A stretch of DNA of 64,000 nt from Salinarchaeum laminariae (GTDB lineage: Archaea > Halobacteriota > Halobacteria > Halobacteriales > Salinarchaeaceae). Every line of letters begins with the position of its first letter. The first letter of the stretch is position 1. Location of the stretch: positions 1,178,001 to 1,242,000 of the forward strand of contig NZ_CP096270.1 in the NCBI RefSeq assembly GCF_023204835.1, written 5' to 3'. The translations under genes were made by a program, and so were the position numbers. Shown here one piece after another: positions 37,310 through 46,096 of the stretch. The notes under the pieces were generated by a model. The model was not told the DNA's origin. It ran no database searches and saw only the letters and a program-made list of their open reading frames with translations.

Positions 37310-37481
37310 GCCTCCAGCTTAGACTGGAGATACATAAGTACAACCGATCATATATAGCGCGACCTATCCCGTGTATGGCGCGATAATACGTCGAATAGAC
37401 GCTCTCTGGTACGTCGACTGGGGTAGTGGTATATCTCACTATATATGCATACGGAGGGATCATAGTAGCATATTTAGAGCA
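37310..37481. promoter_or_regulatory. AT-rich divergent phosphate-gene promoter region
   Basis: 172 bp, much richer in AT than its surroundings, with TATATAG at about 37353, GATAATACG, GGTATATCTCACTATATATG at 37427-37446 and CATATTTAG before the pstB start. Several TATA-like boxes face both ways, expected for two regulated divergent promoters. I cannot define a P-box operator with confidence. Confidence 0.5.
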
Positions 37482-38447
37482 ATGGACGCAAAATCTGACC
37501 GAGCGGATCGACTCCGCGGCGAGGCGGGGAACCCCGCGCTGCATCCAGTCATGACCGACACAGCACCACCGACGGCCGCCGAGGCGGACGATGGGGGAAC
37601 GGAGCAGAACGCGTCGGGCACTCCCGACGACGAAGACGACGTTCTCATCGATACCACGGTCTCGACGGGGGGAGACGGCGGATCCACCGTGAGATCCGAC
37701 ACCGTCATCGAGTCCCGGAATCTGGAGGTGCACTACGGCGACGAGCAGGCGCTCAAACCGACCACGATGGAGATTCCCGAGCGCCGGGTCACGGCGATCA
37801 TCGGCCCATCCGGCTGTGGGAAATCCACCTTTCTGCGCTGTATCAACCGGATGAACGACCTGATCGACGGCTGTACCGTCGATGGCGAGTTGCGGTTCCG
37901 CGGGAAGAACGTCTACGACGAGGACGTCGATCCCGTCGCCCTCCGACGGACGATCGGGATGGTGTTCCAGAAGCCCAACCCCTTCCCCAAGTCGATCAAG
38001 GACAACGTCGCCTACGGCCTCGAGGTTCAGGACATGGACGTCGACGTCGACGCGGCCGTCGAGAAAGCACTCAAACGCGCCGCGCTCTGGGACGAGGTCA
38101 AGGACCAGCTCGACTCCTCCGGCCTCGACCTCTCCGGCGGCCAACAACAGCGCCTCTGTATCGCCCGAGCGATCGCGCCCGACCCAGAGGTCATCCTGAT
38201 GGACGAGCCCGCGAGCGCGCTCGACCCCGTCGCGACCTCGAAGGTCGAGGACCTCATCGAGGAGCTCTCCGAGGATTACACCGTCGTCGTCGTGACGCAC
38301 AACATGCAGCAGGCAGCGCGGATCTCCGACAAGACCGCCGTCTTCCTCACCGGCGGCGAGCTCGTCGAGTTCGACGACACGCAGACGATCTTCGAGAACC
38401 CCAACGACGATCGCGTCGAGGATTACATCACCGGCAAGTTCGGGTGA
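37482..38447 (+). CDS. pstB: Phosphate ABC transporter ATP-binding protein PstB
   Basis: 321 aa from the ATG at 37482; a second in-frame ATG at 37551 is possible. After an acidic N-terminal tail of about 75 residues come the ABC motifs Walker [11 protein letters not shown]-loop [14 protein letters not shown] (the PstB-specific pattern), signature LSGGQQQRL, Walker B VILMDEP and switch [13 protein letters not shown]. It energises high-affinity phosphate uptake with PstS/PstC/PstA. Those three genes are not next to it, which is unusual. phoU follows 84 bp downstream. Confidence 0.94.
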   Translation: MDAKSDRADRLRGEAGNPALHPVMTDTAPPTAAEADDGGTEQNASGTPDDEDDVLIDTTVSTGGDGGSTVRSDTVIESRNLEVHYGDEQALKPTTMEIPERRVTAIIGPSGCGKSTFLRCINRMNDLIDGCTVDGELRFRGKNVYDEDVDPVALRRTIGMVFQKPNPFPKSIKDNVAYGLEVQDMDVDVDAAVEKALKRAALWDEVKDQLDSSGLDLSGGQQQRLCIARAIAPDPEVILMDEPASALDPVATSKVEDLIEELSEDYTVVVVTHNMQQAARISDKTAVFLTGGELVEFDDTQTIFENPNDDRVEDYITGKFG

Positions 38448-38531
38448 CCGACCCACCGACCAGCTCCGAGCAGCGCAGATGGGTACCGGCTCACGGAAAG
38501 GCTAACAAACCTCACTGACGCAGCCTCCCTT

Positions 38532-39212
38532 ATGGCACGAGAATCCTATCAAGAGAAACTGGACGACCTCCGCGACGACGTACTGTACATGAGCGAGCTC
38601 GTCCTCGAGCGGCTCCGCGACGGGCTCGACGCCCTCGACCGCAAGGACGAGGAGCTCGCACGCACGGTCATCGAGGGCGACCACGAGATCAACCAGCTCT
38701 ATCTGGATCTCGAACAGGACTGCATCGACCTGCTGGCGCTCCAGCAGCCCGTCGCAGGCGACCTCAGATTCATCGCCTCGTCGTTCAAGGTCATCACCGA
38801 CCTCGAACGGATCGGCGACCTCGCGACCAACCTCGCGGGCTACGCCGAGGACGCCGACCAGGACCGGTACCCCGACGTCGACGTGCAGTCACTCGGCGAC
38901 GCCGTCATCGCCATGGTCGAGGACGCGATGATGGCCTACGCCGAGGAGGACACCGACGCCTGCTTCGACATTTCCGATCGCGACGACGAGATCGACGAGC
39001 TGTGTGAACGCGCCAGCCAGACCGTCGTCCGCGACCTCATCGAGCGCGAGGTCGGCCCCGATCCGCCTCAGTCCGAGATTGAGGCCATCATGCAGGACGT
39101 CTCCCGGCTCCTCCTGACGATTCGCGACCTCGAACGCGTCGGCGACCACGCCGTCAACATCTCCGCGCGGACGCTCTACATGGTCGAGAGCGACGACGAG
39201 CTCATTTACTAG
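38532..39212 (+). CDS. phoU: Phosphate signalling protein PhoU
   Basis: 226 aa. Two three-helix PhoU domains are present: QPVAGDLRFIASSFKVITDLERIGDLATNL and the second copy LLLTIRDLERVGDHAVNISAR with D/E-rich metal-binding turns. It modulates PstB-dependent uptake and phosphate signalling. It lies in the same transcript as pstB and is followed at once by a T-tract terminator. Confidence 0.94.
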   Translation: MARESYQEKLDDLRDDVLYMSELVLERLRDGLDALDRKDEELARTVIEGDHEINQLYLDLEQDCIDLLALQQPVAGDLRFIASSFKVITDLERIGDLATNLAGYAEDADQDRYPDVDVQSLGDAVIAMVEDAMMAYAEEDTDACFDISDRDDEIDELCERASQTVVRDLIEREVGPDPPQSEIEAIMQDVSRLLLTIRDLERVGDHAVNISARTLYMVESDDELIY

Positions 39213-39220
39213 AGCCCACC

Positions 39221-39228
39221 TTTTTTTT
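39221..39228 (+). terminator. Oligo-T terminator of pstB-phoU
   Basis: Eight consecutive T residues start 9 nt after the phoU stop. U-rich tracts alone terminate archaeal transcription. The 12-nt GC stem beginning right after it (39230) is the first hairpin of the repeat mosaic. Confidence 0.6.
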
Positions 39229-39229
39229 C

Positions 39230-39500
39230 GGAGGGTTCCCGCAGGTCGCGCGAAGCGCGACCGAGGAAACCCTCCGCCAAAAAATCTGGGCCAAAAACAC
39301 CGCGGGAGCGGAGCCCCCGCGAGCCCTCGCTCGCGTTGCTCGCGAGGAAGCCCGCGCCTCGATTCACTCGGCTCGGAGTCGTTCGAAAGACGCGAAGCGC
39401 CTTTCGTGACTGAGCGGGATCTTCGATCCCGCGAGGTCGACGAGAGCTGTGCTCTCGTCCGATCACGAGAGAGCTTCGCTCTCTCGGACGAAACCGCTCG
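39230..39500. repeat. Mosaic of perfect short-loop hairpins
   Basis: Noncoding gap between phoU and nrdJ filled with stem-loops. A GGTCGCGC stem with a GAA loop at 39244-39262 is nested in CGGAGGGTT...AACCCTCCG. Others are a GCGGGATC stem with a TTC loop (39414-39432), a GACGAGAGC stem with a TGT loop (39439-39459) and a CGAGAGAGC stem with a TTC loop (39466-39486) enclosed by GTCC/GGAC. Less perfect ones lie at 39300-39400. Nothing coding is supported here. Confidence 0.8.
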
Positions 39501-39593
39501 CTCCCTTCGGTCGCTCGCGGATGCAATACTCTGGACTGCGAGTGGCGCCTCGAAAAACGCGGATAGAAACGAAACTTCGACCGCTACCTCAGA

Positions 39594-42500
39594 TTAGCAC
39601 TCCGACCAGCCACAGGACTCGCAGGTCTTGCAGCCTTCGGAGTAGTAGAGCGAGAGCGCACCGCAGTCGGGACACTCGGGGCTCTCACCGGCGTCGATGA
39701 GTTCCTGCTGGTCCCCGCCGGAATCGGCCTGGGCGCGCTCGACGCCCTCGGAGCCGGTCGAGGGTTCGGTCGCCGCGCCGCTGGCTGCAACTGCGCCGCC
39801 GTCAGTTTCGGGCTCGGGCGCGGCTGCCTCGGCCTCCTCGCCGGCTTCGAGCTCGGTGAGGTTCGTCTGGTCGGGGTAGGCCTTGTCGATCTCGTCGTCG
39901 AGATACCGGCGCATCGCGGTGCCGATGGCGTCGGGGATCGACTGGATCTGCTCGCCCTTGTCCCAGGCGACCTTCGGGGAGCGGATGCCCTGGAGCTCGT
40001 CGGCGATCTCGTCGGGATCGACGCCCGAGCGGAGCGCCGTCGAGATCGTCTTCGCGAGCGCCTCCGTGAAGGAGGCGGTGAAGCCACCGGAGTTGCCGAT
40101 GTTGGCGAACAGTTCGAAGGGACGGCCGTCCTCGTCCTCGTTGATGTTGACGTAGAGCTTGCCGTAGCCGGTGTCGATGCGCTGGGTGACGCCGTGGAGG
40201 ACGTCCGGGCGCGGGCGCTTCTCGGCGTACTGCTCGGCGAGGTCGGGCGTTGCGCCGAGGACCTCGGCGACGTCGGACTCGACGGCGTCGCGGACGGCGG
40301 GCTCCTCTAAGAACTCGCCGAGGTCGCCGAAGATCTCCTCGATCTGGGCGATGATCTCCTCGGCGTCCATGTCGGCGAACTCGGCGTTCTGGGCGCGCGT
40401 GGTGAGCACCTGCTTCGAGCGGGTGCCGTCGCGGTAGTAGGTGACGCCCTTGCCACCGTGGTCGTAGATGTACTGGAAGACCTCCTTGGCGTCGTCGACG
40501 GTGGAGTCCGTCGGCGCGTTGACCGTCTTCGAGATCGCGGAGTCGACGCCGGTCTGACAGGCGACCTGGATCTCGGCGTGTTGCTTCGCGGAGAGGTCGC
40601 CGGTGGTGACGAACAGCTCGCCGATGGCGTCGGGGACGGTCGTCAGCCCGTCGACGCCGGCGAACTCGTTCTCGGCCATCTGCTCCTGAGCCTCCTCTTT
40701 GACGGCCTCGACGTCGATGCCATTTTCCTCCAGAACGCGCAGGAAGTAGTCGTCGAACTCGACGAGCATCTCGTCGCCCTGCACGTCGTCGGAGACGTTC
40801 TTGTAGTAGGCGACGTTGTAGATCGGCTCACAGCCCCCCGTCGTGTTGCCGACCATCGAGGTCGTGCCCGTCGGCGCGATCGTCGTCGTGTTGTGGTTGC
40901 GGATCGGGTACCCGTCGGCCCAGTCGTCGGCGTCGAGGCCGGTCTGGTGCTCGAACCACTCGCGGTACTCCGTCGGGTCAGCGAACTTCGATTTGTCCCA
41001 CTCCGAGAACGGCCCGCGCTGGGTGGCGAGCTCGTGGCTGGCCTCCTTCGAGCCGTGGTTGATCGAGCGCATGAGCTGGCTGGCGACTTCGTTGGAGGCG
41101 TCGGAGCCGTACTCCATGCCAAGCTGGATGTACAGCTGTGCGAGGCCCATGACGCCGAGCCCGATCTTGCGCATCTCCCGGACCTTCTGTTCGATCTCGG
41201 GGACCGGGAAGTCCGACATCGTGACGACGTTCTCGAGGAAGCGGGTGCCCAGTGCGATGCGGCGTTCGAACTCCTCCCAGTCGACGGCTTCGTCGAGGAA
41301 CGCCTCGACCGCCTCGGCCTCGGTGTCGAAGCGGTCGGCGTGCTGTTCAGACCAGACGCGCCAGTCCGGCGCGTCCGTCGCCGCAATCGTCGAGAGATTG
41401 ATGTGGCCGAGGTTGCAGGCCTCGTACTCCTCGAGGGGCTGCTCGCCGCAGGGGTTCGTCGCGAGAATACGGTGGTCCTCGTGCTTCTCGACGTCGAAGG
41501 AGTGCTCCTCGTTGATCCGCTCGAGGTAGACGACGCCGGGCTCGCCGTTCTCGTGTGCGCCCTCGACGATGTCCGTCCAGAGCTCGTCGGCGGGGATCGA
41601 CAGCTCCTCACCGACCTCGACGTACTCGCCGAGGCCGAACATGTCGTAGAGCTCCTTGGTCTCCTCCGTCGCGATGTGTGCTTCCCCGGTCCGGGGGTTG
41701 GTGAAGGTGAACTCCTCGTCGTTCTCGAGGGCGTCCATGAAGTCGTTGGTGACGCCCACGGAGATGTTGAAATTCGAGAGGTGGCCCTCGACGGCGTTAC
41801 GGAGATGCTCGGGCACGCGCCCCTCGTCGTCGATGAGCTCGCGGGCTTCGTCGAGCGCGTCCGCGAAGGAGGTGTGCGTGAAGTCGTCGGGGTCGTTCAG
41901 CCGCAGCGTGTTGGCCAGCGAGACGTCCTTGTTCTTCGCGTGGATGAACTGGATGACGTCCGGGTGGGAGACCCGCATGACGCCCATCTGGGCACCGCGT
42001 CGGGCGCCGCCCTGGGCGATCGTCTCGCACATCTGGTCGAAGGTCCGCATGAAGGTGATCGGGCCCGAGGCGATACCGCCAGTCGAGCCGACCGGGTCGC
42101 CGTAGGGTCGCAGCTTCCAGAACGCATAGCCCATGCCACCGCCGGACTGGAAGACCTGCGCGGCCTCCTTGGCGGTCTCGTGGATGTCGTCGATGTCGTC
42201 GCCGGGAGAGTCGACGAAACACGCAGAGAGCTGCTGAAGCTCGTCGCCGGCGTTCATCAGCGTCGGCGAGTTCGGCATGAAGGAGAGGTTCTCCATCGCG
42301 TCCTGAAACGCGTTCGCCGTGGACTCGACGTGGTTCTGGACGGCCGACGGCAGTTCGGGGACGAGCGACTCGTAGGCGAACTTGTTGACGTTGTACTCGG
42401 TGAGCGTCGTCTCGGCGTCGCTGTCGACGGTGGTGCCCTTGCCGAAGACCTCCGCGGCGAGCTCGTCGCGCCGCGGGTGGTCGGGCTTGAGCTGGTCGGG

Positions 42501-42851
42501 CGTAACCGTCACTTCGAGATCGCGCTTGCGCGCCTCGAAGACGGACTCTGCGAGCGCGACGTTCTTCGCCACGCGCTCGAAGAGGTCCTCCTGCTGCTCG
42601 ATCAGTTCGCCGTCCGCGTCCTTGCGGAGGTAGCGCGCCGGCAGGATGTTGTGGTACGCGTTGCCGGTCAGGCGCTCTTCCATGGTCGCTCCCTCGACGC
42701 GTTTGATCGGGAGCGTTACCTCGTCCGCGGAGGCGTCGGGCTGGCTCATGCCGAGCCCCCCGCGCGAGCGAATCGGTGCCGTCGGTCGGTTTTGGGTGGT
42801 GTTAGGGACATCGTTCTGGGTGTCGGTGACGGAGACTTCCTTCTGGGGCAT
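39594..42851 (-). CDS. nrdJ: Adenosylcobalamin-dependent (class II) ribonucleoside-diphosphate reductase NrdJ
   Basis: 1085-aa enzyme reducing ribonucleotides to deoxyribonucleotides with a B12-generated thiyl radical. Core motifs are SPTLMNAGDELQQLSACFVD, QVFQSGGGMGYAFWKLRPYG, ARRGAQMGVMRVSHPDVIQF, TNPCGEQPLEEYEACNLGHI and APTGTTSMVGNTTGGCEPIY. The C-terminus carries a four-Cys zinc ribbon, CPDCGALSLYYSEGCKTCES and CGWSEC, preceded by an acidic Ala-rich linker. No intein is seen, although this gene is a frequent intein host in haloarchaea. The ATG at 42851 is used; the first 35 residues are unlike the core, so a start at the next internal ATG is possible. Confidence 0.95.
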   Translation of the reverse strand: MPQKEVSVTDTQNDVPNTTQNRPTAPIRSRGGLGMSQPDASADEVTLPIKRVEGATMEERLTGNAYHNILPARYLRKDADGELIEQQEDLFERVAKNVALAESVFEARKRDLEVTVTPDQLKPDHPRRDELAAEVFGKGTTVDSDAETTLTEYNVNKFAYESLVPELPSAVQNHVESTANAFQDAMENLSFMPNSPTLMNAGDELQQLSACFVDSPGDDIDDIHETAKEAAQVFQSGGGMGYAFWKLRPYGDPVGSTGGIASGPITFMRTFDQMCETIAQGGARRGAQMGVMRVSHPDVIQFIHAKNKDVSLANTLRLNDPDDFTHTSFADALDEARELIDDEGRVPEHLRNAVEGHLSNFNISVGVTNDFMDALENDEEFTFTNPRTGEAHIATEETKELYDMFGLGEYVEVGEELSIPADELWTDIVEGAHENGEPGVVYLERINEEHSFDVEKHEDHRILATNPCGEQPLEEYEACNLGHINLSTIAATDAPDWRVWSEQHADRFDTEAEAVEAFLDEAVDWEEFERRIALGTRFLENVVTMSDFPVPEIEQKVREMRKIGLGVMGLAQLYIQLGMEYGSDASNEVASQLMRSINHGSKEASHELATQRGPFSEWDKSKFADPTEYREWFEHQTGLDADDWADGYPIRNHNTTTIAPTGTTSMVGNTTGGCEPIYNVAYYKNVSDDVQGDEMLVEFDDYFLRVLEENGIDVEAVKEEAQEQMAENEFAGVDGLTTVPDAIGELFVTTGDLSAKQHAEIQVACQTGVDSAISKTVNAPTDSTVDDAKEVFQYIYDHGGKGVTYYRDGTRSKQVLTTRAQNAEFADMDAEEIIAQIEEIFGDLGEFLEEPAVRDAVESDVAEVLGATPDLAEQYAEKRPRPDVLHGVTQRIDTGYGKLYVNINEDEDGRPFELFANIGNSGGFTASFTEALAKTISTALRSGVDPDEIADELQGIRSPKVAWDKGEQIQSIPDAIGTAMRRYLDDEIDKAYPDQTNLTELEAGEEAEAAAPEPETDGGAVAASGAATEPSTGSEGVERAQADSGGDQQELIDAGESPECPDCGALSLYYSEGCKTCESCGWSEC

Positions 42852-43366
42852 CCCACATAAAGTATGCGTACCGTGGCGTGGCGCAAATCGCAGTACAGCG
42901 TAGGGTGTTGCAGATACTGGTGGTTATGCGGTTCTAACCCCCTGCCAGCGCCCCTGTCGGTCGTCCTCGCCGCCGTCGCTGTTCGAATCGTACGTGAGCC
43001 CCGCACATAAGGATCGGGAAAGGAGAGTGAAAGTGGACGTTGCTGGCAGCTACTCGGCGAGAATATCGGAGAATCGCATGCAGGCGGCAGGACGGAGGAT
43101 CACGACACCAAAACCTATCGGTTGCAACAGTGTGGTAATTCGCCCCCTCCATTTCGACTGGAGAACGCACCCCTGCAACGGGGCGATGGTCGAGGTCGTG
43201 GGGGAGACGACCGAATTCACGGAGGGTGACTCACGAGATTCAGCCTCCAGTTTGTGCGGAACTGGCTCCTCTGTGACTCCAGCTCCTCTGGAGCGAGCCA
43301 CTTCCGACACTCACTCTCCACCCAGCTCCCCACAAGATAGATACCACGCGGGGTTGCACCCCCTGT
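42852..43366. other. Intergenic region upstream of nrdJ
   Basis: 515 bp containing the nrdJ promoter (minus strand) and the promoter of the small membrane protein at 43367. I see no gene, no clear NrdR-type palindrome and no B12-riboswitch-like structure. Small inverted words such as CTCCTCTGGAG near 43280 are present. Confidence 0.35.
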
Positions 43367-43564
43367 ATGGAACCAGTCACGCTACTTCAGTCGATCCCCG
43401 AGCCACTCAACACACAGTTCGGCCGCCTGCTGATCGCGCTGGTCGTGGTCGCGATCATCGTCGTGGTCGGCCGCGCAGTGCTCTCCGTGGCGTGGAAGCT
43501 GCTCTGGATCGCGATCGTGGTCGTCGCGGCGCTGTTCGCGCTGAGCCTGCTCGGGCTGGTCTGA
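43367..43564 (+). CDS. Small membrane protein
   Basis: 65 aa: a polar N-terminus (MEPVTLLQSIPEPLNTQFGR) then two hydrophobic segments, LLIALVVVAIIVVVGRAVL and LLWIAIVVVAALFALSLLGL. The form is typical of conserved small haloarchaeal membrane proteins with no assigned role. It is convergent with trpG. Confidence 0.75.
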   Translation: MEPVTLLQSIPEPLNTQFGRLLIALVVVAIIVVVGRAVLSVAWKLLWIAIVVVAALFALSLLGLV

Positions 43565-43604
43565 GCAGCCTGCGTACTGAGCGTCGGCGAAGCGATACCG
43601 CGAG

Positions 43605-44243
43605 CTACAGCCCGTCGAGGAAATTTTCGATGACGTCGTGCCCGGCAGCGGTGAGCACGCTCTCGGGATGGAACTGGACGCACTCGATTGGATGCTCGCG
43701 GTGGCGCACGCCCATCACGAGCTCCTCCCCGTTGTGATCCGCGGTCGCCGTGACCTCGAAAACCTCCGGAACCGCCGTCGCGACGAGCGAGTGGTACCGC
43801 CCGCCGCGCAGGCCCTGCTCCAGTCCGGCGAACACGCCCGAATCGTCGTGGTCGATCGGGAACGCCTTGCCGTGGATCGGCTCGGGCGCGCGGCCGACCG
43901 TGCCGCCGTAGGCGTAGACCGCCGCCTCCAGCCCGAGACAGACGCCGAGCGTCGGTACCTCGGGGCTGATATCGGTGAGCACGTCGAGCGTGACGCCGAC
44001 GTCACGATCGTTCTTCGGATGTCCCGGCCCCGGCGAGATGACGATCGCGTCGGGGTCGATCTCCCGGATCTCCGCGAGCGAGGCGGTGTTCTTGACGACG
44101 GCGGTGTCGGCGTGTTCGCTGACGTACTCGACGAGATTGTAGGTGAAGGAGTCGAAGTTGTCGACGAACAGGACGAGCGGGCGATCCTCGTCGGCTGCCG
44201 TGGCGTCGCTGGCGGCGTCCTCGCCGCGATCGGTCGCACTCAT
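43605..44243 (-). CDS. trpG: Anthranilate synthase component II (glutamine amidotransferase)
   Basis: 212 aa. Class I glutamine amidotransferase: FVDNFDSFTYNLVEYV, ISPGPGHPKNDRD, nucleophile Cys in LGVCLGLEAAVYAYGG (a GVCLGLE variant of GVCLGHQ), and the His/Glu dyad in ECVQFHPESVLT. It supplies ammonia to TrpE. It is the last gene of trpD-F-E-G and overlaps trpE by 4 bp. Confidence 0.93.
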   Translation of the reverse strand: MSATDRGEDAASDATAADEDRPLVLFVDNFDSFTYNLVEYVSEHADTAVVKNTASLAEIREIDPDAIVISPGPGHPKNDRDVGVTLDVLTDISPEVPTLGVCLGLEAAVYAYGGTVGRAPEPIHGKAFPIDHDDSGVFAGLEQGLRGGRYHSLVATAVPEVFEVTATADHNGEELVMGVRHREHPIECVQFHPESVLTAAGHDVIENFLDGL

Positions 44244-46096
44244 CGGCTCACCTCCTGACCGGCGGGGTCGTCAGCTGCGGGTTCGTTGTCGGTGCCTGCC
44301 GGCTCCTCCTCGTCGCGGTGCGCCTCGTCGTCGCCGGTGGCGGCGCCATCCCCGTCGCCCCCGCCCTGCGCGGATCCCTCGCTGGCCCCGGCGGCATCGG
44401 CGGTGTCGCCGTCGGGGTGCTGCGCACCGTTCTCGATGCGTTCGAGGGCGGCCAGCGTGCCGTCCATCTTGGACTCGGTCTCCTCGTACTCGGCGGTGGG
44501 GTCGCTATCGGCGACGATCCCGGCGCCGGCCTGGACGGTGATCCGATCGAGCGTGCCGGTGCGGTCCTGGGAAACGCCGGCAGCCGCCGGTGCGTCGGCC
44601 GGATCGACGCCGGACTCGACCGTCGCAGTCCGAATGACGATCGCGAAATCCGCGTCGCCGCTCCAGGAGTAGTAGCCGACGCCGCCGCCGTAGAGGCCCC
44701 GCGGGGCGAGCTCCAGCTCGTCGATGATCTCCATCGCACGGATTTTGGGCGCGCCCGAGAGCGTGCCCGCGGGGAAGGTCGCTCGCGTGGCGTCAAACAC
44801 GTCCGATTCGGCTGCGAGCGTCGCGGTCACCGTCGATTCGATGTGCTGAACGTGGCTGTATTTGAGCACGCTCATGAACTCGTCGACGCGCACCGAGCCG
44901 GGCTCGGCCACCCGCCGCACGTCGTTGCGTCCGAGATCGACCAGCATCGTGTGCTCGGCCCGTTCCTTGTCGTCGGCGAGCATCTCGCCGGCGAGCCGTC
45001 GATCGTCGACGGGGCCGGTCCCGCGCGGGCAGGTCCCTGCGATCGGGTTGACCATGATCTCCTGGCCTCGCACGGACACCAGGGTCTCGGGGCTGGCCCC
45101 CACGATCGCGAGGTCGTCGTGCGCGAGCAGGTACATGTACGGCGAGGGGTTGACCTCGCGCAGCGCCGCGTAGAACCCGATCGGATCGACCTCGCCGTAG
45201 AGTTCGCGTTTCCGGGAGAGCACGCCCTGGTAGATGTCGCCGTCGAGGACGTGCTCTTTCGCTTCCCGAACCGCGTCCTCGTACTCGGCCTGCGGACCGG
45301 CGGTCTCACCGAGCCGCTCGAATCCGCCGGTGTCCGGCGCCGTGGCGTCGGCGAGCAGCGCCTCCACGCGTTCGGCCTCCGCCGTGAGCGCGTCGTAGAT
45401 CGCCCCGGCGTCGTCCTCGGGCCGGACGACCGGCGTGAACACCAGCTCGATCGACTCTTCGACGTCGTCGAACGCGACGACCCGCGTCGCCAGCACGAAC
45501 TCGGCGTCGGGAAAGCGCGAGTCGGGGCGCTCCAGTCCGACCTCCTCGAGCCAGAGGTCGTAGACGGCGTCGTAGCCCAGGAATCCGACGAGCCCGCCGT
45601 CGAGCCGCTGACGATCTCCGTGTTCGAAGCCAGCCCGCCGGACGTCGGGCATCGCGGCCCGGAGCTCGTCGACTACGTCGTCGCCACCGGTCTCGATCAG
45701 ATCGGCGTAGCGCTCGTCGCCGAGCACGTCGACCTCGGCGCCGTCGTCGCCGACGGTCACCACTGCCTCGGGATCGTACCCGACGAATGAGTAGCGCGCG
45801 TGACGATCAGTCGTCGCGTGACTCGGTCTAAATGCGCCGTCGGGGTCGCTCGCGGCCGTCTTCCCGCCGCTCTCCAGCAGGAAGGCGTGATCGGCGGTGT
45901 CAGCGTCGGTCGTCCGGCCCGTCAGTGCGGCGTACGCCGAGAGGGGAGAGATGTCGGCGTCGAGCTCGGTCGCGACGCGGATCACTGCCGGATCCGACGC
46001 CGTCGCGTCCGCGTCGTCGTCTGCCCGCTCGCCCGCTGCGTGCGCGACGAACGTCTCCCGATCCATCGAGAGCACCGGATCGTGCTCGGTACTCAT
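44240..46096 (-). CDS. trpE: Anthranilate synthase component I
   Basis: 618 aa; converts chorismate to anthranilate. The tryptophan feedback motif LLES is present (HAFLLESGGK). Catalytic-core motifs are QGVLSRKRELYGEVDP, NPSPYMYLLAHDDLAIVGAS, GTCPRGTGPVDDRRLAGEML, DLGRNDVRRVAEPGSV, FPAGTLSGAPKIRAMEII and YSWSGDADFAIVIRT. Beyond the usual end (ESKMDGTLAALERIE) there is an extra tail of about 60 acidic low-complexity residues. It has 4-bp overlaps with both trpF and trpG. Confidence 0.94.
   Translation of the reverse strand: MSTEHDPVLSMDRETFVAHAAGERADDDADATASDPAVIRVATELDADISPLSAYAALTGRTTDADTADHAFLLESGGKTAASDPDGAFRPSHATTDRHARYSFVGYDPEAVVTVGDDGAEVDVLGDERYADLIETGGDDVVDELRAAMPDVRRAGFEHGDRQRLDGGLVGFLGYDAVYDLWLEEVGLERPDSRFPDAEFVLATRVVAFDDVEESIELVFTPVVRPEDDAGAIYDALTAEAERVEALLADATAPDTGGFERLGETAGPQAEYEDAVREAKEHVLDGDIYQGVLSRKRELYGEVDPIGFYAALREVNPSPYMYLLAHDDLAIVGASPETLVSVRGQEIMVNPIAGTCPRGTGPVDDRRLAGEMLADDKERAEHTMLVDLGRNDVRRVAEPGSVRVDEFMSVLKYSHVQHIESTVTATLAAESDVFDATRATFPAGTLSGAPKIRAMEIIDELELAPRGLYGGGVGYYSWSGDADFAIVIRTATVESGVDPADAPAAAGVSQDRTGTLDRITVQAGAGIVADSDPTAEYEETESKMDGTLAALERIENGAQHPDGDTADAAGASEGSAQGGGDGDGAATGDDEAHRDEEEPAGTDNEPAADDPAGQEVSR

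Noticed and set aside
40458..42860. 800-codon open frame on the plus strand
   Set aside because: It is exactly antisense to nrdJ, whose family motifs are complete; long antisense frames are expected in GC-rich coding DNA.
42852..43366. Cobalamin riboswitch or NrdR box upstream of the B12-dependent reductase
   Set aside because: No B12-box-like sequence or NrdR palindrome pair could be identified by eye.
44318..45790. 490-codon open frame on the plus strand
   Set aside because: Antisense shadow of trpE with no protein-like motifs.
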